This document shows, one piece after another, positions 25,815 to 38,605 of a stretch of DNA of 64,000 nucleotides. The translations under genes were made by a program, and so were the position numbers. The notes beneath the pieces are model-generated. The model had not been told where the DNA came from. It was given only the letters and a program-made list of their open reading frames with translations, and did no database searches. Every line of letters starts with the position of its first letter. Positions within the stretch are counted from its first letter, which is position 1. The stretch spans positions 29,721,577-29,785,576 of the forward strand of contig CM028884.1 in the NCBI GenBank assembly GCA_016801885.1, given 5' to 3'. Source of the DNA: Toxotes chatareus (lineage: Eukaryota; Chordata; Actinopteri; Toxotidae).

Positions 25815-28800
25815 CATGGCTGTGGCTGCTCCCATTACCCAACCACAGATAAATGTGTTGGCACTACGACCATACATCCCTTCGCTCCTTCTGTCTCACC
25901 TCCCCCCTTTACCTCGCTCCCTTATCGCAGAGAGGAGGGGAGGAGGAGGAGGTGTGAGGGAAGATAGGATCCAGAGAGAAGCTCAGCAGAGCTGCCTCCA
26001 ATGTCAGAGGAGTCACCTGTGGGATTATAAAGGAGATGTCAATCAAATCCAATGCAGGTGCCACAAAGAGCAGCTACCGCTGGCCCGTCCTCGCATCTTT
26101 CGTCAGCTGCTTGTTTCCCTAAGGCCCCCAAGCAATGCCCCCCTCCACTGGAATGAAGGGCCCCTCCACCCTCCACTAACTCAACAGGCCATCCAGATAA
26201 AGGAGCCAAACACACCCCTGTCCTGCTGTTGATGGACACATAGATACGAGCTGAAGGGATAACCTCTCCACATTCACCTCCCTCCTCCCTTAAAGCACCA
26301 TCCAGCTTTCCTTCCAATTTTTCAGCCTCTTCTCTGCCACTGTGCTGTCTCTTTCTCATTCCCTGCATTACACCCAGAGTTGCATTCAATCAGTCTCCAC
26401 ACATTCCTATCACCCCTCCCCTTTCCTCTCCATCTTCCCACCACACATTTCAGTGGGAGCTCTATTGTTTGCTAGAGAGGGGCATGCTGCTGCTGGTTCT
26501 TATCTGGGGCTGTTGGCGGCACATCTGTAGATGCTATCGGCAGCCCTGTTGCTCTGTTTATGCTCCAGCCCTGCAAGTGCGGCTAGCGGGTGAATGAGAT
26601 GGATGGAGGACGGGGCCAGAAGAAAATAGAGCATCTTCCTCAGAAGAAATGATGGAGGGAAGGGGCTGGGAAGGAAGAACAGAGAGAAAGAGAGCCTCTG
26701 AAAGGCGTTGTGGACAAGTAAAACCAAGACCTGGTCCAAAAAAAAAAACTAGGGCCTCAGCAGGACAGCATTCACTTTGAATAGTACCTTCTTGCCAACA
26801 CTTAAACAATTAAGGATATCTGTTTATTTTTTCATTTGTTAAAAAAGTCTGACTTGTAGTTTATCATCGTAGCACAATGATGAAAGAGAACACTCTCTCC
26901 TTTTCCATGGATCTATGAAAGCTAAATGCAAATGTGTCAGACACAACATACAAGCACCGAGCAGACCTATTCTTCAGCATAATTTAGTACTTATCTCTAA
27001 AACTGTGCGTGGGCGTCCGCATCAAATTATGCCCCAATGAAGCTACGACAGAACAAAAAAACATTTTCTGCACCAGTGAGTTTAGAAGTGAGCTGTGTTT
27101 AAAGAGGATTGTTAACATACACATTTGCACATCTTATTAGAGTATGTAGGCAGTTTATAACACATATCACTGTGCAGTATCTGCTGCTGCTGGGTGGGAA
27201 ATGTCAGCATGGGTTTTGTGGCATCGCCGATAATGAAATGCGCTGCAGACACAATGAGGCAGCACAGGCAGTCAACCATGCTACACAAAGCATCAGCTTG
27301 ACTCCTGAACTTAAACGGAATTGTCTTTCAAAGTCTAGGTCACATGGGCAGACTCACGATCTACCCTGAGTCTGGTAAGTTTCTCTACAAACCACCATTC
27401 TCACCCTCAGACCTAATAGGGACTTTGCCTGTAATGAGTATGTATACATGTGTATGAGCATTGGACTGGCAGTTTGGGAGCAGCAGATGTTTCTGAAGAC
27501 ACAGATGTGGTGCAGCGTGATGATGTCACTCAACATGGCCAGGAGCATTATTATCGTTTAGCGCATCGAGTGGTGTGATGGTGTGGTAAATTAACGTCAA
27601 ACACACGATCTCTAGCACTGCAGCACTAATTCTGTATTTCAGAGTAATGTGTTTGTCTGCAAATAATAAGGGTTTAAATTTAGGATCAACATAATGGTGA
27701 CAGGATCAAATTTAATGAGGACAATGACAGATTGTTAGAGTTTGATCAAGTCGGAGGAACTGAAAGCTGAAATTTAAGAGAAAATACTACAGAAAAGAAT
27801 GGGAAGATTAAAAAGCTGTATGGCTTATGTCCTGGGAAGCCACCAGAGATCCCGCTATTGCTTATTAGTGAATTTAAATCATCAGTGAAAACAGTTTACT
27901 GCTTGTGCCTGTCAGGAACGCAAAAATCAGAATGAGTGCTGTTTTTGTTTTTTTTCTCTTTTCCACATTTGTGTAAACATCTTTCTGAAATGCTCCAGTG
28001 AGCCTCAGTAGCAGGCCGAGCACGGCCCCTCCAAATTCAGCCAGGGATCTGACATGATGAGAAGACCAATCTCTCAATGCAGACATAAAACACAACACAG
28101 TTTCAAAGTTCATTAGCCATGTCTGGTAAGATGCAGATACCATGTATAATGTATAACAGACTAAACAGACATCAGCAAACACAGACATCAAATACTGTGA
28201 AAACAGGCCATACATGTTGAATGGGGTAAGAAGGTCAGATTTGTATTTGAATGAGGATCACATAGTGTGTAGCATTTACACCCCCAGTGGCCAATTCTTT
28301 ACCCGCTACTAACAGCTAGACTGTTTATTTATTGCGCTTAATTAAATTTGCAATTATGAAATGGATATATTTATTGAGGGCAAATGTGCAGTGGTGGCTT
28401 TTCTCCAAACAGCGCACAGAGGAAAGCGAAGCAGAGGTATTTAAATGATCATATCGGGTTTAGTGAGGAAGGCAAAGTAACAATGAAGACGATCCAATCA
28501 ATCACTCAACCCTAATGGAAAAGGATGCAACAGATCTCTAGAACACCTGGACGGTCTGACAGTGTGGCATTAGCAATTACTCCAGTCCATCTGCAGCGAA
28601 ATGCCTTCAAAAGGAGCAGATGCTATGCCGAGTGCCTCCGAACAAAATCAACCTCTGATGAGCCTTAATTGTATATACTGTATGTGGGCATTTATGTGCC
28701 TGCACATTGTGTTGTCTACCATAGAAAAAAAAAATCCAAATAAGATGATGAGTGTCTGTGCTCATTTAATCCATGTTTCACAGATACAAATATGGTATAT

Positions 28801-31800
28801 TTCCATCTTTTAAACACAAAGTTGAACAGTCCCCATGCTTCCAGAAAGATTTAATACATATCTCCCTAACATCGAAAACAAATACTCTGATACAGTATGT
28901 AGCTGTATTCAAGTTTGTTTTATGTTCCCTGGTTGTAAATCTAACAGGAATTGAAACCTGAGTGTTAAAACGCTGCGTCAAGGTGCAAGGAAGCTGAAAG
29001 GTGAGGTGGAGGAAGGATGAAGGGAAATGTGTTGGCAGTGAGTAGAATAAAAGACATGTTGTTGTAGTGCTGTTTTGCCTCTTCTGCCTGTGCATGTGTG
29101 TGTGTGTCTGTGAATGTGAGTGTGTGAATAAACAATAGGGGAGATACTTATCACTGACCTTGAAGCACAAGTTACTCTACGGCTTGGAAGAATGCACACG
29201 CACAGCATCCATCTCTGATACAGCAGGATGCTGTGCAGGATGCAGTCAGTTGTACAAAAGGCAATTCCATAATACCACACATCAACACTAACAGCAGGGA
29301 GCCTCTACTCAATCACTGCAAGCCTTATTTTTTTTTAATCATCAATCAAGCCTCATCAGAAACAACCCAGTGAGTCAAACGCTTCCACGCCGCCCTGAAA
29401 TCACGCACGTGAATGTGCAAGCTCACACATACATGCAATCCCGAATCTGACGCCTCCACAGCTTGTATCCACCAATCAAAAAGCTGTCACGGCGCTGCAT
29501 GGTGTGGAAAGAAGAAGTCTGAACACTCTCCCCAGGGCCCTTCCACACAGAGTTCAGGGCAGCACAGTCAAAGAAGGACCCACCCATATACACTCATGAA
29601 CACTTTAATAGCTTCTTTACATTCCCTGCATAGCTGGATTGCTTGTTGAAGCGACATATCACTTTCTTGAGCTCCATCGTCCTTGTTTATCACACTCTCT
29701 CCGTTTTCACACTTCGCTCCTGCTCACACAGGCCTTGCCTGCATCACACATGTCATGCCCCTGCACATAAAGACAAGAGTCTGTGTTCAAGCAGGCCTGA
29801 ACAGGCTCCTACAGCTCCCCAGTCTTCATTCCAGATGAAGAACACGTACGGTGCCCCTTTCTTTCCTAGCTTTTATTTTCATCTGTGCAATGCAAAGCTT
29901 GGCAAGCATCACCCATCCATCCTGCACCCTAAAAACCCCTTTATTTCTTTCACGTTAGCTCTGAGTGACACTGAGTGAGGAATGAAGACTGACTGTCTTT
30001 GGCTAAAAGCAACTAAATAAATGCAAATTAGCTTTCCATTAAGATTTGTCGAGCAAAATGTGAACGTTCCTAGGATGAAACTCCTTTGTTTTCTACTGAA
30101 GAAAAAACATCAATTAATCTACCAATAAAGGGAAATGGGTGCTGGGAAAATAACTGTGGTTCTTCTTTCTATTTTTCCACCAGCATAAAAAAGCATTTTG
30201 GAGAGTGAAATCCAGTCAGCTGAAAGAGGGAGTGTGGGATATGAACTGAGTGGAAGCCGAGAGAAATGCTTTTCGAGGTGTCACCTCTCACACCTTGAGC
30301 TTGCCCCTTTCAGTGCCTCTCCGCTGCCATCATAATACCATCAACGCTTAGAGAAACCTGCTCAGATGCTGCAAAAAGTCAGTCCATAAATAAAGCTGGC
30401 CTCTGAAGCGTAAAAAAACCCAACATGCTCACCAACTGAGTACTTCACACTTTTATTCTGTACACTCCCATCTGTGCCCATTTCAAGGAGTTCTCTCAGT
30501 GCAAAATATGCAATGAATCAGTCATGGTTGCACCAGAGTAAAATATGCATTTCAAACATATTTTATTTACATCTAGAGTAGCAAAATCAAATCCCTTTTC
30601 TGTAACCCTGGAATCGCACATTTTACTGACAAAATAAACCATCTTTCAAAGGATATCCTACAAAAAAAAAAAATGATATGATAAAAATGATGCTTGTCAT
30701 CTGGTGATGGTTCTTCAGAATTCATCTGAAAACAGCAGAACTTAAAGGCAAAGGGGTTCATAAAAACGTCAATATCAGAATGATTTTTCCTCAAGCTGTG
30801 TCAAGATAAGCAGCCTTGAATATCAGAACTCAAGTCCGTATCAGTCTGGAATATAAACTTTACCTACTCAGTCTCCCTTTCTGCCCACCCCCTTGTGTCT
30901 GATGAATACAGAGGTGCATTTGAAAAGATTTCCCTCAGGCTTAGGGAGCCATCAAAAAAACTGTGAGAGTCAACTCTCTTTCAGGGTTCAAAAGCCCTAT
31001 GAAGCCCAATTTAGCTTTGAAACATGGGGACGTTTTAATATGAAAACCCAAAACTGCCTTATGCACGCTCACTCGGACGGGTATTGGGAGATGAAAGAGC
31101 CACTCCGATGAGCACACTAGTCTGAAACAGCGTAGCTATCTCTATCTGTAGAACCACAAGGAAGGAGACATGGACAGTGAATGTCAGCGAGCAAGGGGAT
31201 GATAAACAAAATGCTCTCAAGTGCGGCCTAGTCTCTTTTTTATGCAGATTGAGGGAAACTGTGAGAGTGATGGATTGCCCACTACAAAAACTTTCCAGGA
31301 AGTAAATCTCCCTGCACAAAGCAGCTATTTTTCGCCTTAAGTGGGAACTTACTATGTACATCCACCCTGACAGGTCTATATAAGGAGAACATACACCTCA
31401 TTTCCTCAGGGTAGGGCTGAGCAATACACCTTAGATGATTGAAAAGCATCTTTTTTCTAATTAACGTGTTGATTGAACATTTTCCCATGAAAAAAGTACC
31501 AGAAGTGACAAAACTAGTTTGGAAAATACTACTTTCTACCATAAAATGTAGTATTTATGCAATTATTTGCATCCCAGAATGAAGCACTGCTAAGATACCA
31601 ACGTTCAGAATTAAGTCAAAATGGTTGAAGGTACTTGTTTGTTAAGATCTGCATTTTGCAGAGGAAACTCCCCTCCTTCACGTCATCTGTTCTAGCCTCA
31701 TGTTCTTTTTTTAATGCAGAGCCACTCATTTAGTGAATGTTACATTCCAGTTCCCTGCCAAAACACAAGCATCATTACTGTGCAATTGTGCTCAGGACTG

Positions 31801-33183
31801 TGAATAACAGGAATCCAGGCCCTGTAGATCGGAAAGTTTGAGGACGAATTTAGGTTTGGCTGCGTAGCAGTGAATCACTGACTAATGGTTTGATTTTTCA
31901 GTATCGCAAGTTGCAGATGATTCATGTCTGTGTGATTCCTTATTTTGACTTATTTATCAATGTGTCTGTGTTTTGCTCAAACACCATGAAGGCTTACTGC
32001 CAGTCCTGATTGTTTATTCTACTTGACCGCTGTAAAGAATATTCTTAGATGTGCTATTTAACATGATAAACAGCACATTTGAGGGAGTGCGTCAAGTTCC
32101 GTCTCTGGAGGCTTTGACATATATTTGAAGTAAATCCCACACACAACTGTCGCTGTTGAGGAGTAATTTAAAATTGTATGAGACAACCACCCCCCCCCCC
32201 GAAAAAAATAAATTATGCGACTCACGTACAAGTAGATATTTTTGAGCAGATGGTGGCAAGACATCTACAAAAGATATAACACCCGAGCTAAATAACATGT
32301 CATGCTAGCAGCCAAATTCTCAATGACGCCATGATTTTATCCTTTGGGTCCAAAGTGAAAATGAGAGCATTTAAGGGAAATCTCTGAGGTTGTGTGGCGA
32401 GCCCTAGAGACGTGAAGAATCATCACTGATGTGCAGATGCCTCACGCATACTGGGAGATGCACTATGTACAACCGTGAAAAGAAGTTCAGGTGGTGGAGG
32501 GAGCTGAGGTGTGGGATGGGGAGCAGCAGGCTTGAAAACACAGAGGACAAGAGAAAGTTAGGAAAGTCATTATGCACAAAGAGTTTATCTTCATCTGCTG
32601 ACTGCAGCAGTCAATTATCACTCTCATTAGAACAAAGTAATTGCACCAGCCAAAGCATAGTGCAGAAACAAGCTGGGAATGGTCTGAGTTCAATTGGACA
32701 TTACACTTAAATTTGAAATTCTAGATACAGCTTCACTGTAGTGAAGAAAATGTCTCCTGGTATTTGGCAGAGGCACTGTAATAAACTCCATCTGAACCTT
32801 AAAAAAAATACTGAAGATGTATTTACACTACATATAACACTGACTTAATTTGAAGGAGTCTATTTTCTATCTGTATCCACTTAATGGGTAAATTAATGAT
32901 AAAGCTGTCCTGGCCCACACTCGACTCCAGTGTTGTATTATACATCTTCAGATATTTGATATTTACTTATAGGCTCATATGAACAGTCAAACATGGGTGG
33001 TAAACTCGTTTCATATCCTACATCACTTGCTGGGTTTCAGTGTTGTAGAGGCAACATTAACCTGCAAGAAAAGCAAGTACTTCAAAAACAACAGCGTGTG
33101 CTGAAGCTGGTCACTTACCAGTGTACAAACAACCTTTCACTGATGCTTGAATTTTAATGTATAATGAGAATAAATCTCTTGTC

Positions 33184-33320
33184 TGCCCTGTGTTAAGACC
33201 GGCGACCTGTCCAGGGTGTACCCCGCCTCTCACCCAGCATCTGCTGGGATTGGCTCCAGCTCCCCTGTGACCCTCAAAGAATAAGCGATATAGCTAACTG
33301 AAGGACGGACGGATGGATAA
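33184..33320 (+). mobile_element. non-LTR retrotransposon 3' tail (RTE/Rex-like)
   Basis: The stretch contains GGCGACCTGTCCAGGGTGTA, CCCCGCCTCTCACCCAGC, GGGATTGGCTCCAGC and GAATAAGCGATATAGC, ending in a degenerate GGAC/GGATGGAT tail. This is a very common teleost LINE/SINE 3' end as I remember it, probably RTE/Rex clade. Only the tail is present, consistent with 5'-truncated insertion. The exact clade is uncertain. Confidence 0.7.
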
Positions 33321-35134
33321 AGCTCTTGCTGAAAGATGACATGTCACATACAGTAGAAGAATTCTAGAAACATACAAGGACAATTACATGTATGGATGTA
33401 CATTCCCACGCACACACAGAGACACACACGAGGCACTGAGGTGTCTGGAGAGTAGAGATAGGGCGGTTTCCATCAGCCTCTCCACCTACCCAGAGGACCT
33501 AATCAGTCAGTGAATACACGTAAAATGGAGGCTGTCATCTACCTCCAGCCCAACAGACTCCCTGTCGACAATTTTCTCCTGCCGTCCTCCAGAGAGAGAG
33601 AAAAAAAAAATGGATCTCTCCCTACAGCTCCATCCTCAGCCAAGATTTCCCACATCATATTTTCTCAGCCGCTGCCATTGAGAGTCCTGTTTCTCTGTGT
33701 CCTTTACAGCCTCATCTGATGCAGCTGGCTATAACAGCTCAAATATATACGTTTTTTTCCCTTTATTTTTTAATTTTTTTTAAATAGCCTTTTAGTTCTT
33801 TCCCTTTTCCACTACTTGGGCTCCAAGGTTAGCTGAATGTTTTCATTTTTCAGCTCAACATATGATTAATGCACCTCAGCAGAAGTGCAGGGTTGCAGCA
33901 GTCTCTCCTCTCTGCTTTGGCTACAGCCTCTCCTATCTTGTCGCTTCCATCCTTCCTCACATGTGTGCCGGAGACAGATGGAAATCAGGGTAATAGAACA
34001 CCACTGTGACCCTGACCCAGCTTCCGGGTCAGAGCCATTCGTCATGGCAACGACCCCGGCACTCCGCAGCAAGGCAGCACATAAGTGGTCATGAGCGACT
34101 GCACCTGGAAATGTGTACACCAACATGGGCTTTGAGAAAGCAATGTCTGCACCAAGGTGCATACTGTAAATCTAAAAACCATCTATTACATTTGGAAACT
34201 ATCAGAATCTATGTTGGCATTGTTTTTGGGTCATTTTCAAAGCTCTCTGTCTACACTAAAGCATCAACATTGTAAATGAAGAGTAAAGTCTGGCTTGATG
34301 TCCCTGTTTTAGCTGTCAAACAACCCAAATGCACATTATAGCAAACATCTGACAGCAAGAAAGACAGACAGCTGAATCACCCTACTGGGTCTCAGCAAGT
34401 GAAACCTGTATTCACTCATCTCCTGCTTTCCACAATCACTTATATTGTGCAATATTGTCACAAATTATTTGTTCTTTGTTGTTTTTGTTGTCAGACAACT
34501 AAACAGATATGATGTAGTGATTTGTTAACAGCTGATCGATGGGAGCTGTCATCCAAGTCGAGCAAGAGTTACTGCGACGCTGCAGTGAGATGGCTGATCA
34601 AATTACTATTTTATGCTCATGCAGATCAGAGACACCTGTATTGTGTGATAAGGTATACAGGCATTTAAAAGACAGTACAGCAACGTCGTCTTAAAATGCT
34701 TCCTACACGGCACACGCAGTGTTTGAGCAGACAATGTGCCGACAGTTTTCAAACATATTTATCCAAACTACAACAAACGACTTGAGTTTTTAGATTAAAA
34801 GGGAGAAGGGTGTTTTATTAAAGCACAGTTTTTTGGTGCGTAAAATGTCAACTTATTGCAGATGACAAGTGAAAACTGAATAGTCAAGACTCTCATGAAC
34901 ACGCTCACAAACAAAAGATTAAATTTTTAGGAGGAAAACAATGACACGGTTGATGTGTTTCTTTTTGGGGGCTCCTCTGAGAATGAGGGAGATGTTTTTT
35001 GTTGTTTCTGAGATTTATTACTGTTTGTTTGCCATTTTGGGCTCTTTATGGCCTGGGTGCAGCCACTGTGGAACTGCAAAATGGGTGAGTGCCAGAGTGT
35101 GCGTGTGTGTGCCTATGTGTGTATGCCAGTGGGT

Positions 35135-35345
35135 GTGTTGAAGCAGTAGGGAGGAGGAGGGCTGAAAGGATAATAAAGAGAAAATGGAGGACTGAGAGAG
35201 GCAGTAAAGAAGGTAAAAAGAAAGGACAGGAGGCAGATTCAGTGAGAGAAAGGACAGAGAGTGTAAGACAAAGGAGAAAGGGTTAGAAATGAAAGAAAGA
35301 GAGAGCAGTGGGAGAGTTAAAAGATACACTGAATGAGTAGGATGA
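35135..35345 (+). repeat. purine-rich (GA) tract, about 210 bp
   Basis: The plus strand is overwhelmingly A and G from the GGGAGGAGGAGGG block near 35150 to GAATGAATGAAAACAG, with only scattered pyrimidines. The minus-strand transcript would therefore carry a long polypyrimidine stretch. No perfect unit repeats, so it is low-complexity sequence, not a microsatellite. Confidence 0.7.
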
Positions 35346-35524
35346 ATGAAAACAGCTCAGTGAACAGCTCGGTCTCTTCAAGCTCAAGAGAACAAGTGTT
35401 TGCCGATGGTTAGACATCATCTGATTGGGCTCTATCTCTGTGTGTAGCTGGGACCAGATCGGCCTTCGAGATAACAATTTTTGTTTGCCCTTGGTTGTGT
35501 GTGTGTGTTTTATCAGGTTAAATT

Positions 35525-35765
35525 TTAGAGCTGTGACAGTTAGTCGATTTATTGATTAGTTGATGAACCGAAAAATAATCAGTAACTATTTTAATAATTG
35601 AAGTATTTTATATGCTGGCTGGTCCTCGCTTCTCAAATGTGAGGATCTGACGCTTTTCTTTGTCATCCATGGCTGTAAACTGAACGTGACTTCTTTGAGT
35701 TTTAAACTGTTGGTTGGATAAAACACAAAGACTCTTGAGACTCCTGGACTGTGGGAAATGCCACA
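35525..35765 (-). repeat. dispersed teleost repeat, copy B (truncated)
   Basis: The plus strand reads GAGCTGTGACAGTTAGTCGA, then TTGATTAGTTGATG, and later CTTCTCAAATGTGAGGATCT and GTAAACTGAACGTGACTTC. It ends in ACTGTGGGAAATG, where the full family would go on to a second terminus. It is the reverse orientation of the family represented at 25105-25400 and lacks the far half. Confidence 0.65.
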
Positions 35766-36926
35766 GTCCAACATCAATTAGAACCATACCGAAGCAGAAG
35801 CGATCTCTCTCCTCACATCTCAGCATTCTGTCCCATAAAAAAATTAGATTTTTGCCTGTTCGCTTTCATTCTGCAATTCATTGCCCTCTTGTGGAGAAGC
35901 TTTCAATAATTCCTTTTTCAAGGAAAAAAACGTTGCAGACATATTTATTCAATTTACATATTTACATGTAACCACATAACATCATACCCAAGCCTATATA
36001 TACAAGATGCTGCCTTGTCACTGGAGTGTGTCACTGTGAGTTAAGGGTAAATACTTTGAAGATTACAACAGAAGTGATTTTTTTTTTTTAGATATGTTTC
36101 CTCTATACTGCATGTTTGATAGGTTTGCTGTCAGTTCAAAGGAATAATCCTTATACTTCTTCACCCAGGAAGAAGAGCAGAAAAGTGAGGATGTCGAGGC
36201 ACAGCGCAGCGAGATTGGATGGCTAGCTCTTCGGCTCAGCTTGAGTCTTTTAAAAAAGTCACACCACTGTTATACTGTATATAACAGAATACAGCATATA
36301 GCAACTTCAATGCACGTCGTTTTGATGTTTTATCCCAAGTGAATGCCCGTATCCACTTTATAAAGACATCCATTTAATGTTGTCAAAACATGATATTTCA
36401 CAATATGTAAAAATGACAAATTGATTAATGAGCTGTATGTCCAACACAGTGTTACTGACAATACCACAAAGGACTTCCACTGCAATAGTGACGCAATCAT
36501 CCTTTTTCAACACCACCACCGCCCCCCAAAAAAAACAGATTAAAATACATCAAAAAAGGGATTAAAGAATGTGCCAACACCCCTAAATCCTTCAAAGGGC
36601 GTCCGACTCTATCAAAGGATGAGCACGGTTAAACATGAGGTGACACACATGACACATGAAGAGTGTTGGTGTTCATTTTATAATTTCTACCACTGTGGGG
36701 AGGGACAAATTAGATTTCAGTGAAACATGATATCAAAGCGAAGTGATAAGTGGCTTTGGTTATCTTCATATACCACAGTAGCCTATAGAAAGAAAGAGAA
36801 AATCACAAAAAAAAAACAGATCGGAGCAGACGGCAGAAACAGGAAAACTAAAACAAAAAGCTGATATATTTGAATGGAGAAGTGTCTCATCTACATACTG
36901 AAGAAGACAGAGAGGGGAAAAAAAAC

Positions 36927-36968
36927 AAAGGGAGAAAGGACAAAAGGAATTTTGTCCTTTCTCCCTTT
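36927..36968. repeat. perfect hairpin, 19-bp stem, 4-base loop
   Basis: The left arm AAAGGGAGAAAGGACAAAA is followed by GGAA and then the exact complement of the arm. The left arm is almost all purine and the right all pyrimidine bar one base. The stem is too short and the loop too tight for a normal microRNA precursor. Confidence 0.9.
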
Positions 36969-38584
36969 TTTCTCATCTGGAGGTTTCCCTATTAAGCAGC
37001 GGTGAGGTGGAGCTCACCTCAAGCAATTCTTAAGGAGGGCTGAGCTCAAAGCGTGCCGATGGGCGGAAGGGCAGCTGTGTGGGAGAACAGCAGACAGTTA
37101 AGATGGGATTTCTCATTACTCGCGTCTCGCTCTGTGTCCCAGCTATCACTGCTGTATGCTGCTCGCTCACTCGCTTGCTCTCTGCCCTATAATTTTTCTC
37201 CCCCTCCTTTTCTCTTACAGAGACTCAAACGGAATACATAAGATTGGGTCTACAAGGCCACACTCTCCTTCTCTCTCTCTCTTTTTTTTTTTTACCGAGT
37301 CTGTTTGTGTTTCCACAGTATCTGACCGTGCACACATAGGCTAAGACAGACAGAGGCAGGCTGGATGACAAAGCAAGAGCAAAGAAGAAACACAAGGCAG
37401 AGAGAGATGTTACCCAGTGCACATGAATGTGACGTCAGAGCTGAGCAATCGTTGACCTAACAACCAGAATACCTTATTTTAATAATGGTTTGCAGTATGA
37501 AGTGCACTTATAGAATAAAAAAGGGCATAAAACATGAAATATTCACCTCATTAGACTGATAGTAGTGGGAAGTCAATTGTTTAAAAAAAATAATTTTATA
37601 CTGAGAAATCTGACGTTTTGAGGTTTGAGTAGTTGGTCACAAATGTGTGTCACAAGTTAGAGCCACACTGTTACTGTAAAATTACTTGTCTGTTCAAGGG
37701 GAAATAAAATCCAAATATTCAATGTACCACGACAGTACATTTACAGAAGAAAGCTAATTTTCACACGGGTGTTATAACCTGCGTAATGTGTATTTTCACA
37801 TGATAAAATTCTCTGTTAATCATCTTCCTGATTAATCAACTTATCATTTTAGTTCATTTAAGCACCAGCAATAACTTCACAATTAATATTTAATAAGAAG
37901 CTCATATTATTATTACAGGGATTGATAGAGAGTAATCAATACGCTGCAGAATACTCCAGCATATCTAGTACTAACTAAAACTAGTACTAACAAAAACATT
38001 TGAGTTGGCGAGTCCTACGTACTGAATCATGTAATGATTACAAATTCATTTTGCACACATGTGAACGTCGCCAAAGAAACTCGAAGAGAGCAGGAGCCTG
38101 GTGAGGCAAGGAGGTGAAGCTGAGTGGACTGAACCGCCGCGGCTTTGATGTGATGGTAGAGATGTGTGGAAGTGGAGGTGTTTCCTTGAGAAGAATGAAC
38201 CGCACGCCTCCCAGCAATCAATCCCTGATATTACCCCGGTATTTGTCAGATATGCTCCCTGCCACGCCAGCCACCCGTGACTCATTCCGTCTGTACATCT
38301 GAGAGGTCACACCCACTCCATCCCCGCCTGCATCATCGTTCCTGGGTCTGATGCCGGCCTAATGGCCTGTTCTCTCTACACTGCAATTAACCTTTTTATT
38401 GGCCACCTGCCAGCCAGCTGGAGATACATGAGTGGTTGTGAATGTGTGTGTATGTGTATGTGTGTAAGTAGAACCATAACTGCAATAGCTTAATGTGCTC
38501 AAGACTTGTGTATATATGCATTTGTATAATGATTGAAGCTTTTACATCTATGAATTCCATGTGAAAAGTGTGCGGGTGCGTGTC

Positions 38585-38605
38585 TGTGTGTGTGTGTGTG
38601 TGTGT
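38585..38605 (+). repeat. (TG)n microsatellite, 21 bp
   Basis: An uninterrupted TG run in intron 2, downstream of a looser GT-rich patch at 38443-38465. Confidence 0.95.

Noticed and set aside
25765..26232. Plus-strand open frame of 155 codons
   Set aside because: Composition is low-complexity and proline-rich with no domain pattern, no Kozak-like support and no splice partners; overlaps a pyrimidine-rich stretch.
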